Shown piece by piece: positions 25,413 through 35,015 of a DNA stretch of 64,000 nucleotides. A model generated the notes under the pieces. It did not search any database, was not told where the DNA came from, and worked only from the letters and a program-made list of their open reading frames with translations. Made by a program: the position numbers and the translations under genes. Source of the DNA: Pseudonocardiales bacterium (GTDB taxonomy: Bacteria; Actinomycetota; Actinomycetes; Mycobacteriales; Pseudonocardiaceae); NCBI GenBank assembly GCA_023252195.1, contig JAHEXI010000004.1, positions 186,001-250,000 of the forward strand. The letters run 5' to 3'. Numbering within the stretch: position 1 is the stretch's first letter; each line of letters starts with the position of its first letter.

Positions 25413-26723
25413 TCAGCCGGCGAAACCTGGTTGCCAGCGCTGAGCGATCCCGCGCAGCGGCACCGTGGCGTCGAGCTGGCACAGCACGCCGAATGTCCCG
25501 GTGCTCACCCGATGGATCAGCAGGTAGCTGGGCGGCAGGTTCAGCGCTCGCCCGGTCCGGAAATCCGGGCCCGAGAAGTCGCCTACGCGCTCGGCTTGGG
25601 CCTGCATCCAGGCCCGGGTGAAGTGGAAGGTGCCGGTGCGTACCGGATCGGCGAAGGGGCTGAGGTAAGCCAGCACATCCCCGGCACGTAGCTGCATGCC
25701 CGGCCGGATGAACCCCTCCGAGCGCAGTAACTCGAGCAGCTCCGCCGACCGCTCCTCGACAGCCAGCCGGGTCGCGACCCCCAAGGTGCGCGGGGGCCCG
25801 CCGGGCAGCTTCGCCGCGGCGCCGAAGTCGAGTACCCCGAGCCGGCCGTCGTCGCACCGCAGAAAGTTACCCGGGTGGGGGTCCGCGTGCAGCAACCCGG
25901 TGATGGTGGGGGCCGAGGAGTGGAACAGTGACAGCTTGGTACCGATGTCGTCTCGCTCGGCCCGCGAGCCACCGCGGATGATCTCTGCCAACGGGGTTCC
26001 GGTGACCCACTGCGACACCATCACCTTCGGCGAGCTGGCGACGATGGAGGGCACGGCGATCTCGGGATGGCCACGGAACGCGGCGGCGAATATTCGCTGG
26101 TTATCGGCCTCGTCACGGTAGTCGAGCTCCTCGACCATCCGGTCGCGCAACTCGGTGAGCAGCGGTTTGACCTCCATGCCGGGAACGATCGCCTGGAACA
26201 GCCGGCTGAACCTCTGCAGCTGCCGCAGGTCCGAGCGCAGCGCCTCGCCGGCGCCCGGGTACTGCACTTTGACCGCGACGTCACGGCCGTCATGCCACAC
26301 CGCCCGGTGTACCTGCCCGATGCTGGCGGCCGCCGTAGGTTCGTCGGAGAACTCGGCGAAGCGGCGACGCCACCCCGAGCCGAGTTGCTCGTCGAGTACC
26401 CGCTGCACGGACTGTGGCGACATCGGCGGCGCGGCGGACTGCAGTTTCGTCAGGGCTTCCCGGTACGGCGCCGCCAACTGTTCGGGGATCGCCGCCTCGA
26501 ACACGCTCAGCGCCTGACCGAACTTCATCGCGCCGCCCTTGAGCTCACCAAGCACCGCAAAGAGTTGCTCGGCGGTGCGCGCGCTGAGCTCGGCGTTGAC
26601 GACCTGCGCATCGTGCCCGGCCAGCCGCCGGCCCCAACCCGCGGCGACGCGCCCAGCCACCCCGAGCGGAAGGCTCGCGAGCCGAGCGGTTCGCTGCGTG
26701 GCGCTGCGCGGGATGTCGGTCAC
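25413..26723 (-). CDS. ABC1/AarF-type atypical kinase-like protein
   Basis: 436 residues of the ABC1 (AarF/UbiB) kinase-like family, orthologous by position to Rv3197 of mycobacteria. Visible are the KxGQ signature region MKFGQALSV, the nucleotide-binding lysine strand VAVKVQYPG, the catalytic loop LLHADPHPGNFL, and the metal-binding LDFGAAAKL. Family members influence isoprenoid or lipid metabolism and some bind ATP without phosphorylating protein. The long open frame continues to 26903, but the GTG at 26723 (VTDIPRSATQRTARL) matches the family N-terminus and follows GGGAGA. It lies 49 bases downstream of the ThiF-like gene on the same strand and is probably co-transcribed with it. Confidence 0.88.
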   Translation of the reverse strand: MTDIPRSATQRTARLASLPLGVAGRVAAGWGRRLAGHDAQVVNAELSARTAEQLFAVLGELKGGAMKFGQALSVFEAAIPEQLAAPYREALTKLQSAAPPMSPQSVQRVLDEQLGSGWRRRFAEFSDEPTAAASIGQVHRAVWHDGRDVAVKVQYPGAGEALRSDLRQLQRFSRLFQAIVPGMEVKPLLTELRDRMVEELDYRDEADNQRIFAAAFRGHPEIAVPSIVASSPKVMVSQWVTGTPLAEIIRGGSRAERDDIGTKLSLFHSSAPTITGLLHADPHPGNFLRCDDGRLGVLDFGAAAKLPGGPPRTLGVATRLAVEERSAELLELLRSEGFIRPGMQLRAGDVLAYLSPFADPVRTGTFHFTRAWMQAQAERVGDFSGPDFRTGRALNLPPSYLLIHRVSTGTFGVLCQLDATVPLRGIAQRWQPGFAG

Positions 26724-26772
26724 GGGGTGATTGTCTCCCGGCAGCGCTGCGCGCAGTAGTGGCAGCGAGGCG

Positions 26773-27864
26773 TCATCTGGCGCCGCAGCCGCAGCGTGGA
26801 TGGGTTGGTCGCGGATGGCGACGCAAGATGCCGCGAACGGGATCCACTTCCAACGCGGCACCCCACGTCGGTGGGACGGGCATACCGGCAGTTGGCCCGG
26901 CAAGCGCAGCTAGCACCTGCTCGACGGTGAACGCGGCAGCCAGCTGGGTGCAGGCCAACCCGGCAGTCGCTACCAGCCCGACGAGCTGAGCCGCCAGTTT
27001 CGGCCAGGCTAGGTCCACCTCCGCCCGGTGCAACTCAGCGCAACGCAGGCAGCTACTGCGCCCCGGCCACACCAGCGGACCCACCATCGCCGTCCCTTCG
27101 TGCGCGTAGCCGATCAGGTGCGGAACCCGCGTCTCAAGGAGTTCGGCGACCATCGCTGGCTCGGGGACAACCACGTCGCACAGCACGACCAGGTCTGGCT
27201 GGCGGCGAGCGGCGACGCTCACATCCGGCGCAGCTCGGCGAACGGCATCCGCCGACGCCGCTGCGCGTGTCTTGCCGAGATCGCCCGGAAGGTAGCCGGT
27301 GCCCAGGTCAGCAGCGGTGACCGCGCCGGAGGTATGCAACCCCAGGTGACCGACCCCGGCCGCGGCCAGCGCGGTGGCCACGGCCACCGCCACCCGCCCG
27401 GATCCGATCACCCGAACAGTAGCTTGCTGACGCGCGCACAGCACGTGTCGTGTCGCGCAGGTCGCGTGTATCGACCAGCTGGCCGCCTCGGTGTCCAGCG
27501 CGACGCGGTGCCAGCCTGGGGGGCCATTGTCGGCGGCCGAGGCCTCCTGCACCAGGCCGCAACGGTGCAGGTCAGCAAGCATCATCAGGGCGTCGCGGCG
27601 GGAGCATCCGGCTGCCTGAGCCTCCGTGACCAGCTCGGCGGTGCTGCGGATGCCGTCCATTCGCTTGAGTAAGGTGGCCAGTGGCGCCGGCACATCGTCT
27701 AGGACCATCGCGCGCTGCTGATCCAGCCCGAGCTGTAGGCAACTGGGAGAACGCCAGAGGGCGACCCGGCCCGGCGCGAGTCTGAGCCGGTCCGGAACGT
27801 CACACGGACGAGCGTCCTCCAGGATCGAGGTGGACGTGGTGGCGGGTGAGCGCGGCGAACTCAT
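26773..27864 (-). CDS. ThiF/E1-like protein with C-terminal zinc cysteines
   Basis: 363 residues. The middle (ATVRVIGSGRVAVAVATALA, AAGVGHLGLH) is the nucleotide-binding Rossmann core of ThiF/MoeB-like E1 enzymes. The second half has SSCLRCAELHR and the C-terminal HPRCGCGAR, giving CxxC and CxC pairs for one zinc. The N-terminal 100 residues resemble a winged helix (LLKRMDGIRSTAELVTEAQA). The position between the ABC1 kinase and the zincin hydrolase is conserved in mycobacteria (Rv3196). The usual adenylation arginine/aspartate set is not obvious, so activity is uncertain. Confidence 0.75.
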   Translation of the reverse strand: MSSPRSPATTSTSILEDARPCDVPDRLRLAPGRVALWRSPSCLQLGLDQQRAMVLDDVPAPLATLLKRMDGIRSTAELVTEAQAAGCSRRDALMMLADLHRCGLVQEASAADNGPPGWHRVALDTEAASWSIHATCATRHVLCARQQATVRVIGSGRVAVAVATALAAAGVGHLGLHTSGAVTAADLGTGYLPGDLGKTRAAASADAVRRAAPDVSVAARRQPDLVVLCDVVVPEPAMVAELLETRVPHLIGYAHEGTAMVGPLVWPGRSSCLRCAELHRAEVDLAWPKLAAQLVGLVATAGLACTQLAAAFTVEQVLAALAGPTAGMPVPPTWGAALEVDPVRGILRRHPRPTHPRCGCGAR

Positions 27865-27901
27865 GTCGCAATCCTGGATGGTGCCACTGGATGGATCAAA
27901 C

Positions 27902-27936
27902 GACTGTCCACAGGTTATCCACAGCTGTGGACAGTC
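27902..27936. promoter_or_regulatory. DnaA-box-containing hairpin
   Basis: GACTGTCCACAG (27902-27913) and its exact complement (27925-27936) flank an 11-base loop that contains TTATCCACA (27915-27923), the consensus DnaA box. The arms carry further TCCACA-like sites. It lies between two minus-strand genes and may also serve as the terminator of the zincin gene. Confidence 0.7.
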
Positions 27937-27963
27937 TGTGCATAGCTCGGGTACTTGTCGACG

Positions 27964-29352
27964 TCACTCCGTGGGGCGCGTGGGTGGATCGTCGCTGGAG
28001 TCCTCGGGGTCGGGTGGGAGCTGCTCGCGGGGCGCCTGCCCCGCGGTGCGCTCCAGCGCCGCGATCGGATCGTCCAGGTCAGTGGCATTTCTGGCCGCCC
28101 GGTCGACGAACGCAGCGGAATCATCGAGGTCCGCGGTTGTGGGCAGCAGATCCGGATGGTTCCACAGCGCGTCACGGCCCTCGATGCCCTGCTGCTCGGT
28201 GAGCTGTCGCCACAGCTGCGCAGCGACCCGTAGCTTGCGGGGTCGCAGCTCCAAGCCGACCAGCGTGGCGAAGGTGTGCTCGGCCGGCCCTCCGGAGGCG
28301 CGCCGCCGGCGAAGCGTCTCCCGCAGCGCATCCGAACCTGGGAGTCGCTCGCCCAATGCGTCTGCGACGACGACGTCGACCCAACCTTCCACCAGCGCAA
28401 GCAGTGTTTCCAACCGGTTCAGGGCGGCCTTTTGCTCGGGACTGTGTTGCTGGTCAAGCACGCCAGAAGAGACCAGTTGGTCCATACTCTGCGGATCGGT
28501 CGGATCGATGTGGCGGGCGAGCTCCTGCAGTGCGTCAGGGTCCACCCGGATGCCGCGGGCGAACTCCTCGACGGTGCCCAGCAGCCGCTGGCGCAACCAC
28601 GGCACGTGCCCGAACAGGCGGTGGTGCGCGGCCTCGCGGGCGGCGAGGAAAACGGTCACCTCGGAGCCCTTGCGGCCCAACCCGGCGGCGAACTGCTCGA
28701 CGGCCGCCGGCAGCAACGCCGCCACGCCCAGCGGACCCAGCGGCAGCCCGATCTCGGTGGAGGTGAGCACCTCGCCACCGAGCTGGGCCAGCGCCGAGCC
28801 CAGCTGCGAGCCGAACGCCATCCCGCCCATCTGCTCGACCATCGCCACCAGGGGACCGGCGGTCTGGCGAACCTCGTCGGGTAGCGCTTCGATCCACGAG
28901 CCGGCCATCCGGCGGGCCACTGGGTCGCACAACCGCTGCCAGGTGGGCAGGGTTTTCTCTACCCAGTCCCGCGGCGCCCAGGCGGCACTGCTGTGGGTCC
29001 CGGCGGGCAGTGTCGTCACGGGGTCCAACCAGACCTCGGCCAGCCGCACCGCGTCGGTGATCGCGGTGGCCTGCTGGGCCGAGGGCAGCCCGGTCGTGGA
29101 CAGCTTCTGCACCGCCATCTGCTTAGCCAGGTCGTAGTTAACCGGGCCACCGCCACCAGCGGCGCCTTGGCTGAGCATCTGGCCTAGCTGGGTGAACATC
29201 TGGCCCAGCGCGCCGACGTCGAAGCCACCGGCGCCGAAGGCCGCGAACGGGTTGGCCGGATCGGCGCCGGAGCCGCCGCCGTCTTCGGGATTGTTCCTCC
29301 GGTCGGGGTCCCGAGGGTCCTGGGAGCCGAAGCCGAAGGGCATGTCGCTCAT
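27964..29352 (-). CDS. Zinc-dependent metalloprotease-like hydrolase (DUF2342/zincin family)
   Basis: 462 residues, matching the actinobacterial 'zinc-dependent metalloprotease/putative hydrolase' family (position of Rv3195). The N-terminal glycine-rich leader (MSDMPFGFG...) is followed by the conserved PVNYDLAKQMA segment. The presumed zinc helix is EAAHHRLFGHVPWLRQRL near residue 250. The C-terminal part has LVEGWVDVVV and the RRRASGGPAEHTFATLVGLE motif seen throughout the family. The ATG at 29352 was chosen over the longer frame to 29442 because the upstream residues are not conserved-like. It is divergent from the PDZ-Lon gene with about 40 bases between the starts. Confidence 0.85.
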   Translation of the reverse strand: MSDMPFGFGSQDPRDPDRRNNPEDGGGSGADPANPFAAFGAGGFDVGALGQMFTQLGQMLSQGAAGGGGPVNYDLAKQMAVQKLSTTGLPSAQQATAITDAVRLAEVWLDPVTTLPAGTHSSAAWAPRDWVEKTLPTWQRLCDPVARRMAGSWIEALPDEVRQTAGPLVAMVEQMGGMAFGSQLGSALAQLGGEVLTSTEIGLPLGPLGVAALLPAAVEQFAAGLGRKGSEVTVFLAAREAAHHRLFGHVPWLRQRLLGTVEEFARGIRVDPDALQELARHIDPTDPQSMDQLVSSGVLDQQHSPEQKAALNRLETLLALVEGWVDVVVADALGERLPGSDALRETLRRRRASGGPAEHTFATLVGLELRPRKLRVAAQLWRQLTEQQGIEGRDALWNHPDLLPTTADLDDSAAFVDRAARNATDLDDPIAALERTAGQAPREQLPPDPEDSSDDPPTRPTE

Positions 29353-29395
29353 GTCTCCACGGTACGCGGAACCTCGGCACGTACGCTGTTCGGCC

Positions 29396-30418
29396 GTGAC
29401 CCGGCGAACCTGGACCCTGATGGTCAGCCTCGGACTCGCCATGGCGCTGGGGTTACTGGGTGCGTTTGCGACGGTGCCCTACGTCGCTCTTCGCCCCGGA
29501 CCCACGTTCAACACCCTGGGTGTCGTGGCAGGCAAGACAGTGGTGGACATCAAAGGAACTCAGACCTACCCCACCAGCGGTCACCTCAACATGACGACAG
29601 TGTCGGTGGTCGACAACGTGACTCTTTACGGGGCGCTCGCGCTGTGGATATCGGCGAGCAGCGAGCTGCTTCCCCGCGATGAGATCTTCCCGCCGACACT
29701 GTCCGAGCAGCAGGTGCAGATGCAGAACAAGGAGATGTTCCAAGGCTCGGAGGCCAATGCGAAAACGGCTGCACTGCGCTATCTGGGTTATCCGACCAAG
29801 GTCGTGGTCGGTCAGGTGGTTCCCAACGGCGCAGTGAAGGGCAAGCTCGCCGCCGGCGACCGGTTGCTGGCCGTCGACGGACACCTGCTGCGCAGCGCGC
29901 AACAGGTGGTCGACCTGCTCGCCGGTAGCCACCCCGGCCAGCTCGTAGAGGTCCGCTTCCAACGCGGCGACAGCCCGCCGCAGGAGGTCGCGATCGCCCT
30001 CGGCGCGGGTACCCAACCAGGCCGCGGCTACCTGGGCATCGGGGTGACCGAAGCTCCCGACGTGAATTTCGCCATCGACATCACCCTGGCCGACGTGGGC
30101 GGTCCCTCAGCAGGCTTGATGTTCGCGCTGGCGATTGTGGACAAATTGACACCGGGTGCGCTGACGAATAACACCTTCGTGGCGGGCACCGGCGAGATTG
30201 CACCGGCAGGTCAAGTAGGTCCGATCGGTGGCATCCCACTGAAGATGATTCGCGCTCGGGAAGCTGGCGCGTCGGTGTTCCTGGTGCCCGCCGAGAACTG
30301 CACCGAGGCCATCCAACGGGCACCCGCGGGGCTGAGATTGGTGCGGGTGGGCACCCTGGCGGACGCGGTGCACGCGCTGGACGCGATTCGAGCGGGCCAA
30401 CAGCCAGCTGGCTGTTAA
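29396..30418 (+). CDS. Membrane-anchored PDZ and Lon-type serine protease
   Basis: About 340 residues. An N-terminal membrane anchor (LMVSLGLAMALGLLGAFATV) is followed by an extracytoplasmic PDZ domain (VVPNGAVKGKLAAGDRLLAV, then DGHLL). A Lon-type protease domain follows, with catalytic serine in GGPSAGLMFALA and lysine in IPLKMIRAREAGA. The position matches Rv3194c and the YlbL family. Substrates are not known for the actinobacterial proteins. The GTG at 29396 puts a short basic stretch (TRRTW) before the helix; the ATG at 29420 is the alternative. The stop overlaps the stop of the convergent PPA1309-family gene by four bases. Confidence 0.9.
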   Translation: MTRRTWTLMVSLGLAMALGLLGAFATVPYVALRPGPTFNTLGVVAGKTVVDIKGTQTYPTSGHLNMTTVSVVDNVTLYGALALWISASSELLPRDEIFPPTLSEQQVQMQNKEMFQGSEANAKTAALRYLGYPTKVVVGQVVPNGAVKGKLAAGDRLLAVDGHLLRSAQQVVDLLAGSHPGQLVEVRFQRGDSPPQEVAIALGAGTQPGRGYLGIGVTEAPDVNFAIDITLADVGGPSAGLMFALAIVDKLTPGALTNNTFVAGTGEIAPAGQVGPIGGIPLKMIRAREAGASVFLVPAENCTEAIQRAPAGLRLVRVGTLADAVHALDAIRAGQQPAGC

Positions 30419-30963
30419 CCCAAGGTTGCCAGCAGTGCATGGAGCAGATTCGGGGCTAGCTGGGGATCTTCCACGACCTCGTCCCGGCTGAGATCGTCTT
30501 TCGGATCGGCACGTAGCCGCAACACACAGGCTCCGACTCCGTCCCGCAGCACCGCAGCGACCAGCCTGCCTTCCCGCCGCTGCGGATGCGCGGCAGCGGC
30601 GTGACGGGCCTGCTCTGGGTCATCGGGCAGCTCGCCGAGAGCAGCCTGCGCCTTCGGTGGCAGTACCACGATTTCTTGCGCTAACGCGCAGCCGGCGACC
30701 GAGTCAGGCCATTCGATGCCGGCCAGCGCAACATCGAGCTCACCCTCGGGCAGGGTGTCCTGAGCTACTGGCGTGAGCGGGGCCTGCGCGTCCAGCTGCT
30801 CGGCGAGTTCTGGTTGGTTGGCCAGCAGAGTCACCGTCGTCACCAAGGCGAACAGTTGCGGCGGTTGATCCCACCCGGCGGCTGCCACGAACTCCTCGAC
30901 CTCGCGCGCCGTGGCAGGCAAGGCATGAGACAGCGTGGATGGGTACGGCGGTGGCTCGCTCAC
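30415..30963 (-). CDS. PPA1309-family protein
   Basis: 182 residues, recognised as the PPA1309 family of small actinobacterial proteins. It has VEEFVAAAGWDQPPQLFALV, the middle ALAGIEWPDSVAGCALAQEI with the VVLPP turn, and the C-terminal LRLRADPKDDLSRDEVVEDP followed by LAPNLLHALLATL. The function is unknown; it is typically found next to the PDZ-Lon and UPF0182 genes as here. The GTG at 30963 is chosen because the longer open frame to 32688 is an antisense shadow of the UPF0182 gene. Confidence 0.85.
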   Translation of the reverse strand: MSEPPPYPSTLSHALPATAREVEEFVAAAGWDQPPQLFALVTTVTLLANQPELAEQLDAQAPLTPVAQDTLPEGELDVALAGIEWPDSVAGCALAQEIVVLPPKAQAALGELPDDPEQARHAAAAHPQRREGRLVAAVLRDGVGACVLRLRADPKDDLSRDEVVEDPQLAPNLLHALLATLG

Positions 30964-31134
30964 TGCACCATCGTCGCATCGGTGCTGGGAACCGTCGGTA
31001 GCGGTGCGGGCACCAGGATCGGAACCCTGAGGGCCTCCGTAGAGTTGGACAGACAGGACTGACCCGACGTGGCACCGGCTACGCCAACGGGTCCGGTCCG
31101 CACTGCACCACTGTCGTCGCCAGGAGAGTGTTCT

Positions 31135-34062
31135 GTGGCCAACCGGCAATCTGTCGGAGTTCCCGCGCTTTCTCGGCGCGCTCGGATTCTGATCACCGTT
31201 GGTACAGCTGCGCTGGCCACGCTCATCATCGGATCGCGGCTGATCGACACCTACGTGGACTGGTTGTGGTTCGGTGAGGTGGGTTACCGGTCGGTGTTCT
31301 CCACCGTCCTGGTCACCAGTCTCGTTCAGTTCCTCATTGTGGGACTGGTTGTCGGCGGGCTGCTGGCGCTGAACATCGTTGTCGCTTACCGCACCCGGCC
31401 GGTGTTCGTGCCGGTGGCGGGGCCGGAAGATCCGGTGGCGCGGTATCGCACAGCCATCGTCGGTCGCCTGCGCCTGGTGGGCATCGGCGTGCCCGTACTG
31501 GTTGGCCTGATCGCCGGGCTGTCCGCGCTGGGTGACTGGCAGACCGTGCAGATGTTCATACATGGCACGAGTTTCGGCGTGTCCGATCCGCAGTTCCACA
31601 AGGATGTCGGCTTCTATGCCTTCGAGCTGCCGTTCTATCGGAAGCTGCTGGGCTGGGCCTTTCTCGCCGTGGTGATCTCCTTCCTCGGTGCGCTGCTCAC
31701 CCACTACCTGTTCGGTGGTCTGCGGCTGGCCGGCCGAGGCGGGCAACTCTCCGGCCCGGCCCGGGTCCAGCTCGGGATACTGGCGGGCACGTTCGTGCTG
31801 TTCAAAGCTCTGGGTTATTTTCTGGATCGCTACGAGCTGCTGTTCTCCCGACGTAACCCGCTGTTCACCGGGGCCAGTTACACCGACCTCAACGCGGTAC
31901 TTCCCGCCAAGATCATCCTGATGTGCATCGCGGTGATCTGCGCGATCGCCTTCTTCGTTGGCGCGGTGCTGCGCAACCTTCAACTGCCGGCCATCGCTAT
32001 CGCACTGCTGTTGCTGTCCAGCATCCTGGTGGGCGCGGCGTGGCCAGCGGTCCTGGAGCAGTTCGTGGTCCGGCCCAACGCCAACGTCCGCGAGGCGCCG
32101 TCGATCCAGCGCAACATCGCCGCCACTCGGGCGGCCTACGGCATCACCGACCGGCAGGTCGTGTATTCCCAATACTCCGGGCGTAGCGACGCGTCGCCGG
32201 CTGACGTGCAGGCCGACACCGCTACGATCGGCAACGTGCGGCTGCTGGATCCCAGCGTGCTGTCTCCTACCTTCACGCAGCTGCAGCAAAGGGAGAACTT
32301 CTACGGTTTCCCGGACAAACTCGACGTCGACCGCTACACAGTCAACGGTAAGACGCAGGATTACATTGTTGCGGTCCGTGAGCTGGAGTCGAAGTCGTTG
32401 GCCGAGAATCAGAAAACCTGGATCAACCAGCACCTCACCTTCACCCACGGCAACGGCTTCGTTGCCGCCCCGGCCAACACCGTGAACTCCGCGCTGAAAG
32501 ACGCCGGCTCCGGGGAGGGCGGCTACCCGGTGTTCACCGTGTCGGACACCTCGCGGCAAGGCGATATCCCTGTCCAACAGCCGCGGATCTACTTCGGCGA
32601 GTTGATCGACGACTACGCGATCGTTGGGGGGGACCCTGGGGCCGCTGCTCGGGAGTTCGACGGCCGCCCCGAGAACTACACCTATCAAGGCAAGGGTGGG
32701 GTTCCGCTCGGGAGCTGGGCGAGTCGACTGATGTTCGCCGCGTACTACGGCGAGCGCAACATCCTTTTCAATCAGGCGATCGGGCCCGATTCAAAGATCA
32801 TTTACAATCAGCATCCGAGGGATCGGGTGGAGAAGGTCGCGCCCTGGCTCACCGTCGACGGCGACCCTTATCCAGCGGTGATCAACGGCCGTATCGAGTG
32901 GATTCTCGACGGCTACACGACGCTGGACAGCTACCCCTACGCGCAGCGGACCGTGTTGGGTCAGGCGACCACCGACTCGCTGACCGGGGTGGTCCGTCTG
33001 CCGGATGATGAGATCAGCTATATCCGGAACTCGGTGAAGGCTACGGTCGACGCCTATGACGGCACCGTAACGCTGTACGCGATGGATGAAAGCGATCCGG
33101 TACTGCGGACGTGGATGAATGTCTTCCCCGGCACCGTGCAGCCGGCTAGTGCGATCAGCCCCGAGCTGCGGGCGCACTTCCGCTATCCGGAAGACTTGTT
33201 CAAGGTGCAGCGGGAGATGCTCGCGCGTTATCATGTGAACAATCCGTCGGTGTTTTTTACCAACGACGACTTCTGGAATGTTCCCACCGATCCGACGCAG
33301 AATCAGCAGGGAGTGGACCAGCCGCCGTATTACGTGCTGGCCGGTCCGCCGATCGGGCGGGGGCCAGCTGAGTTCCAGCTGACCAGCGCGCTGGTCAGCC
33401 TCCGCCGACCGTTCCTTGCGGCCTACATCTCAGCAGGGTCCGACCCGCAAGATTACGGGAAGATCCGGGTGCTCGAGCTGCCCGGTGACTCTCAGACGCT
33501 GGGTCCAGAGCAAGTCCAAAACAGATTCGTGTCCTCTGCGCAAGTGAGCGCGGAGCTGAACTTGCTGCGGCAGTCTGAGACCGATGTGCGTTATGGGAAC
33601 TTGCTTACACTCCCAGTGGGCGGCGGGCTGTTGTACGTGGAACCGGTCTATATCGAGCGAGCGAACCAGCAAGCGGCGTTCCCGCAACTGAATCGGGTAC
33701 TGGTGGCCTACGGCGACCGGATCGGTTACGCCCCGACCCTGCGTGAGGCGCTCAACCAGGTCTTCGGTGCCGGCGCCGGGGATGCCACCACTTCGCCGGA
33801 CCAGATGGGCCCAGCGCCGAATCAGAGCGCGGCACAACTTCCCGCGTCGGCCGGCGCTGGAGTGGCCAGTCAGAGCATGCGTCAAGCCGTTGCTGACATA
33901 GCCGATGCGATCAAGCGCCTGCGGGCAGCGCAGGCTGCGGGCGACTTCAACTCTCAGGGCAAGGCGCTGGCCGACCTCGACGCGGCTACCAAGCGGTTTG
34001 ACACAGCCGCCGCGGCAGCCGGGGGTGGGGCTACTCCCGCACCAGCCGGCGGCGGTGGCTGA
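31135..34062 (+). CDS. UPF0182-family large membrane protein
   Basis: 975 residues. Seven predicted membrane helices lie in the first 300 residues (for example LITVGTAALATLIIGSRL, LVQFLIVGLVVGGLLALNIV, IILMCIAVICAIAFFVGAVL). A large extracytoplasmic domain of about 600 residues follows, with the conserved NIAATRAAYGI and YGERNILFNQ segments, and a proline/glycine-rich C-terminus. This is the UPF0182 family (Rv3193c position), widespread in actinobacteria and of unknown function. The GTG at 31135 follows CAGGAGAG; the upstream residues from 31069 are not hydrophobic or family-like. It has its own promoter region of about 170 bases, shared with the divergent PPA1309 gene. Confidence 0.9.
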   Translation: MANRQSVGVPALSRRARILITVGTAALATLIIGSRLIDTYVDWLWFGEVGYRSVFSTVLVTSLVQFLIVGLVVGGLLALNIVVAYRTRPVFVPVAGPEDPVARYRTAIVGRLRLVGIGVPVLVGLIAGLSALGDWQTVQMFIHGTSFGVSDPQFHKDVGFYAFELPFYRKLLGWAFLAVVISFLGALLTHYLFGGLRLAGRGGQLSGPARVQLGILAGTFVLFKALGYFLDRYELLFSRRNPLFTGASYTDLNAVLPAKIILMCIAVICAIAFFVGAVLRNLQLPAIAIALLLLSSILVGAAWPAVLEQFVVRPNANVREAPSIQRNIAATRAAYGITDRQVVYSQYSGRSDASPADVQADTATIGNVRLLDPSVLSPTFTQLQQRENFYGFPDKLDVDRYTVNGKTQDYIVAVRELESKSLAENQKTWINQHLTFTHGNGFVAAPANTVNSALKDAGSGEGGYPVFTVSDTSRQGDIPVQQPRIYFGELIDDYAIVGGDPGAAAREFDGRPENYTYQGKGGVPLGSWASRLMFAAYYGERNILFNQAIGPDSKIIYNQHPRDRVEKVAPWLTVDGDPYPAVINGRIEWILDGYTTLDSYPYAQRTVLGQATTDSLTGVVRLPDDEISYIRNSVKATVDAYDGTVTLYAMDESDPVLRTWMNVFPGTVQPASAISPELRAHFRYPEDLFKVQREMLARYHVNNPSVFFTNDDFWNVPTDPTQNQQGVDQPPYYVLAGPPIGRGPAEFQLTSALVSLRRPFLAAYISAGSDPQDYGKIRVLELPGDSQTLGPEQVQNRFVSSAQVSAELNLLRQSETDVRYGNLLTLPVGGGLLYVEPVYIERANQQAAFPQLNRVLVAYGDRIGYAPTLREALNQVFGAGAGDATTSPDQMGPAPNQSAAQLPASAGAGVASQSMRQAVADIADAIKRLRAAQAAGDFNSQGKALADLDAATKRFDTAAAAAGGGATPAPAGGGG

Positions 34063-34173
34063 CCGGTGACCCGGTCCGCTGGCCGAGGTTGGGTTCGAGT
34101 CGGCGCACTCACTGGAGTGGTTCGCTAAGGTATCTGGCGCGGGTCAGGGCTGGCAAACATGGAGGCACAAACA

Positions 34174-34671
34174 ATGACTCAAGCACAAGAAACAGACTTC
34201 GCATCGTACGCTCAGCTGTCGGAGCCTGAGCTGGAAGTGCTCGATCGAGCACTCGCGTCAATTCCCGAAGATATTCTATCCACGGGCGATCGCCCATCGA
34301 TAGAGTCCCGCATCCGGCGGCGCTTGCAGGAGGAGGGCTTTCTAAAAATGGGGGCGGCGGGCGGACCATTAGGTGTTGCCGAAATCCCCGCGATAGCCTT
34401 CGTCGGTCGAGCAGTCGGCTGCCTCGCGTCGAACTACGTGTACTTGCGCGGAATCAGTCAGAATAAGCCTCCCGACGAGGTGGCCGAGTCGATCGCACGA
34501 GCAGTTGTGGAGTGTGTCCCGAGTGATATCAATGCAATCAAATCTGATATTCTAAAATACCGGAGCCAGGTTGCGCGCGCTTTCAAGGCGCTCGGCCTGC
34601 CCGCGCTCGGCGACGCACTCTGCGCGGCCGACTCCGGTGGACTGTATGAGATGGGCTATCGGGATATGTGA
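34174..34671 (+). CDS. Hypothetical protein beside the tRNA insertion site
   Basis: 165 residues, not recognised. It begins MTQAQETDFASYAQLSEPEL, is acidic in the N-terminal third, and has a more hydrophobic middle (GAAGGPLGVAEIPAIAFVGR, then AVGCLASNYVYLRG). The C-terminus has short amphipathic helices. Base composition is clearly lower in GC than the neighbouring genes (runs such as TTCTAAAAATGGG), which suggests acquisition. The ATG at 34174 lies 8 bases after GGAGG; an in-frame ATG at 34159 lacks a site. The gene sits between UPF0182 and the initiator tRNA. Confidence 0.65.
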   Translation: MTQAQETDFASYAQLSEPELEVLDRALASIPEDILSTGDRPSIESRIRRRLQEEGFLKMGAAGGPLGVAEIPAIAFVGRAVGCLASNYVYLRGISQNKPPDEVAESIARAVVECVPSDINAIKSDILKYRSQVARAFKALGLPALGDALCAADSGGLYEMGYRDM

Positions 34672-35015
34672 GTGTGTCCTCCAGCTTTTCTGCGGGTGAA
34701 GCGCGGGTGAGGCCGACCGACGGCTGTTCGCATCGACGGGTGTCTCGCGTCTCGAAACCACGCAGGTCGATGGACCGTACGCGCGTTGCCGGACCTGGCG
34801 GCGCAGCTCGACGTAATGGAGTCACGATGATGATCAGGCCTATACACGTCCTCGCTGGACGTCACGACACGAGGCTGCGCAGCTGCCGCGTCGCGATGGT
34901 CCCCGCCAAACGCCGCCTTGCCGCTGGTCTACTTCGGCGTTCGCGGGCCTTGGTCGGGCGGGGGACCCCCGATTTGCTCCCCCGGTGACTGCCCGCGTAT
35001 GGTGACGCTTACCAA
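34672..35015. other. Gap between the hypothetical gene and the initiator tRNA
   Basis: About 340 bases with no supported coding frame and no obvious hairpin. It should contain the tRNA promoter. Confidence 0.5.

Noticed and set aside
30415-32688. 757-residue open frame antisense to the UPF0182 gene
   Set aside because: Beyond 30963 it is the shadow of a well-supported gene; only the PPA1309 part is real.
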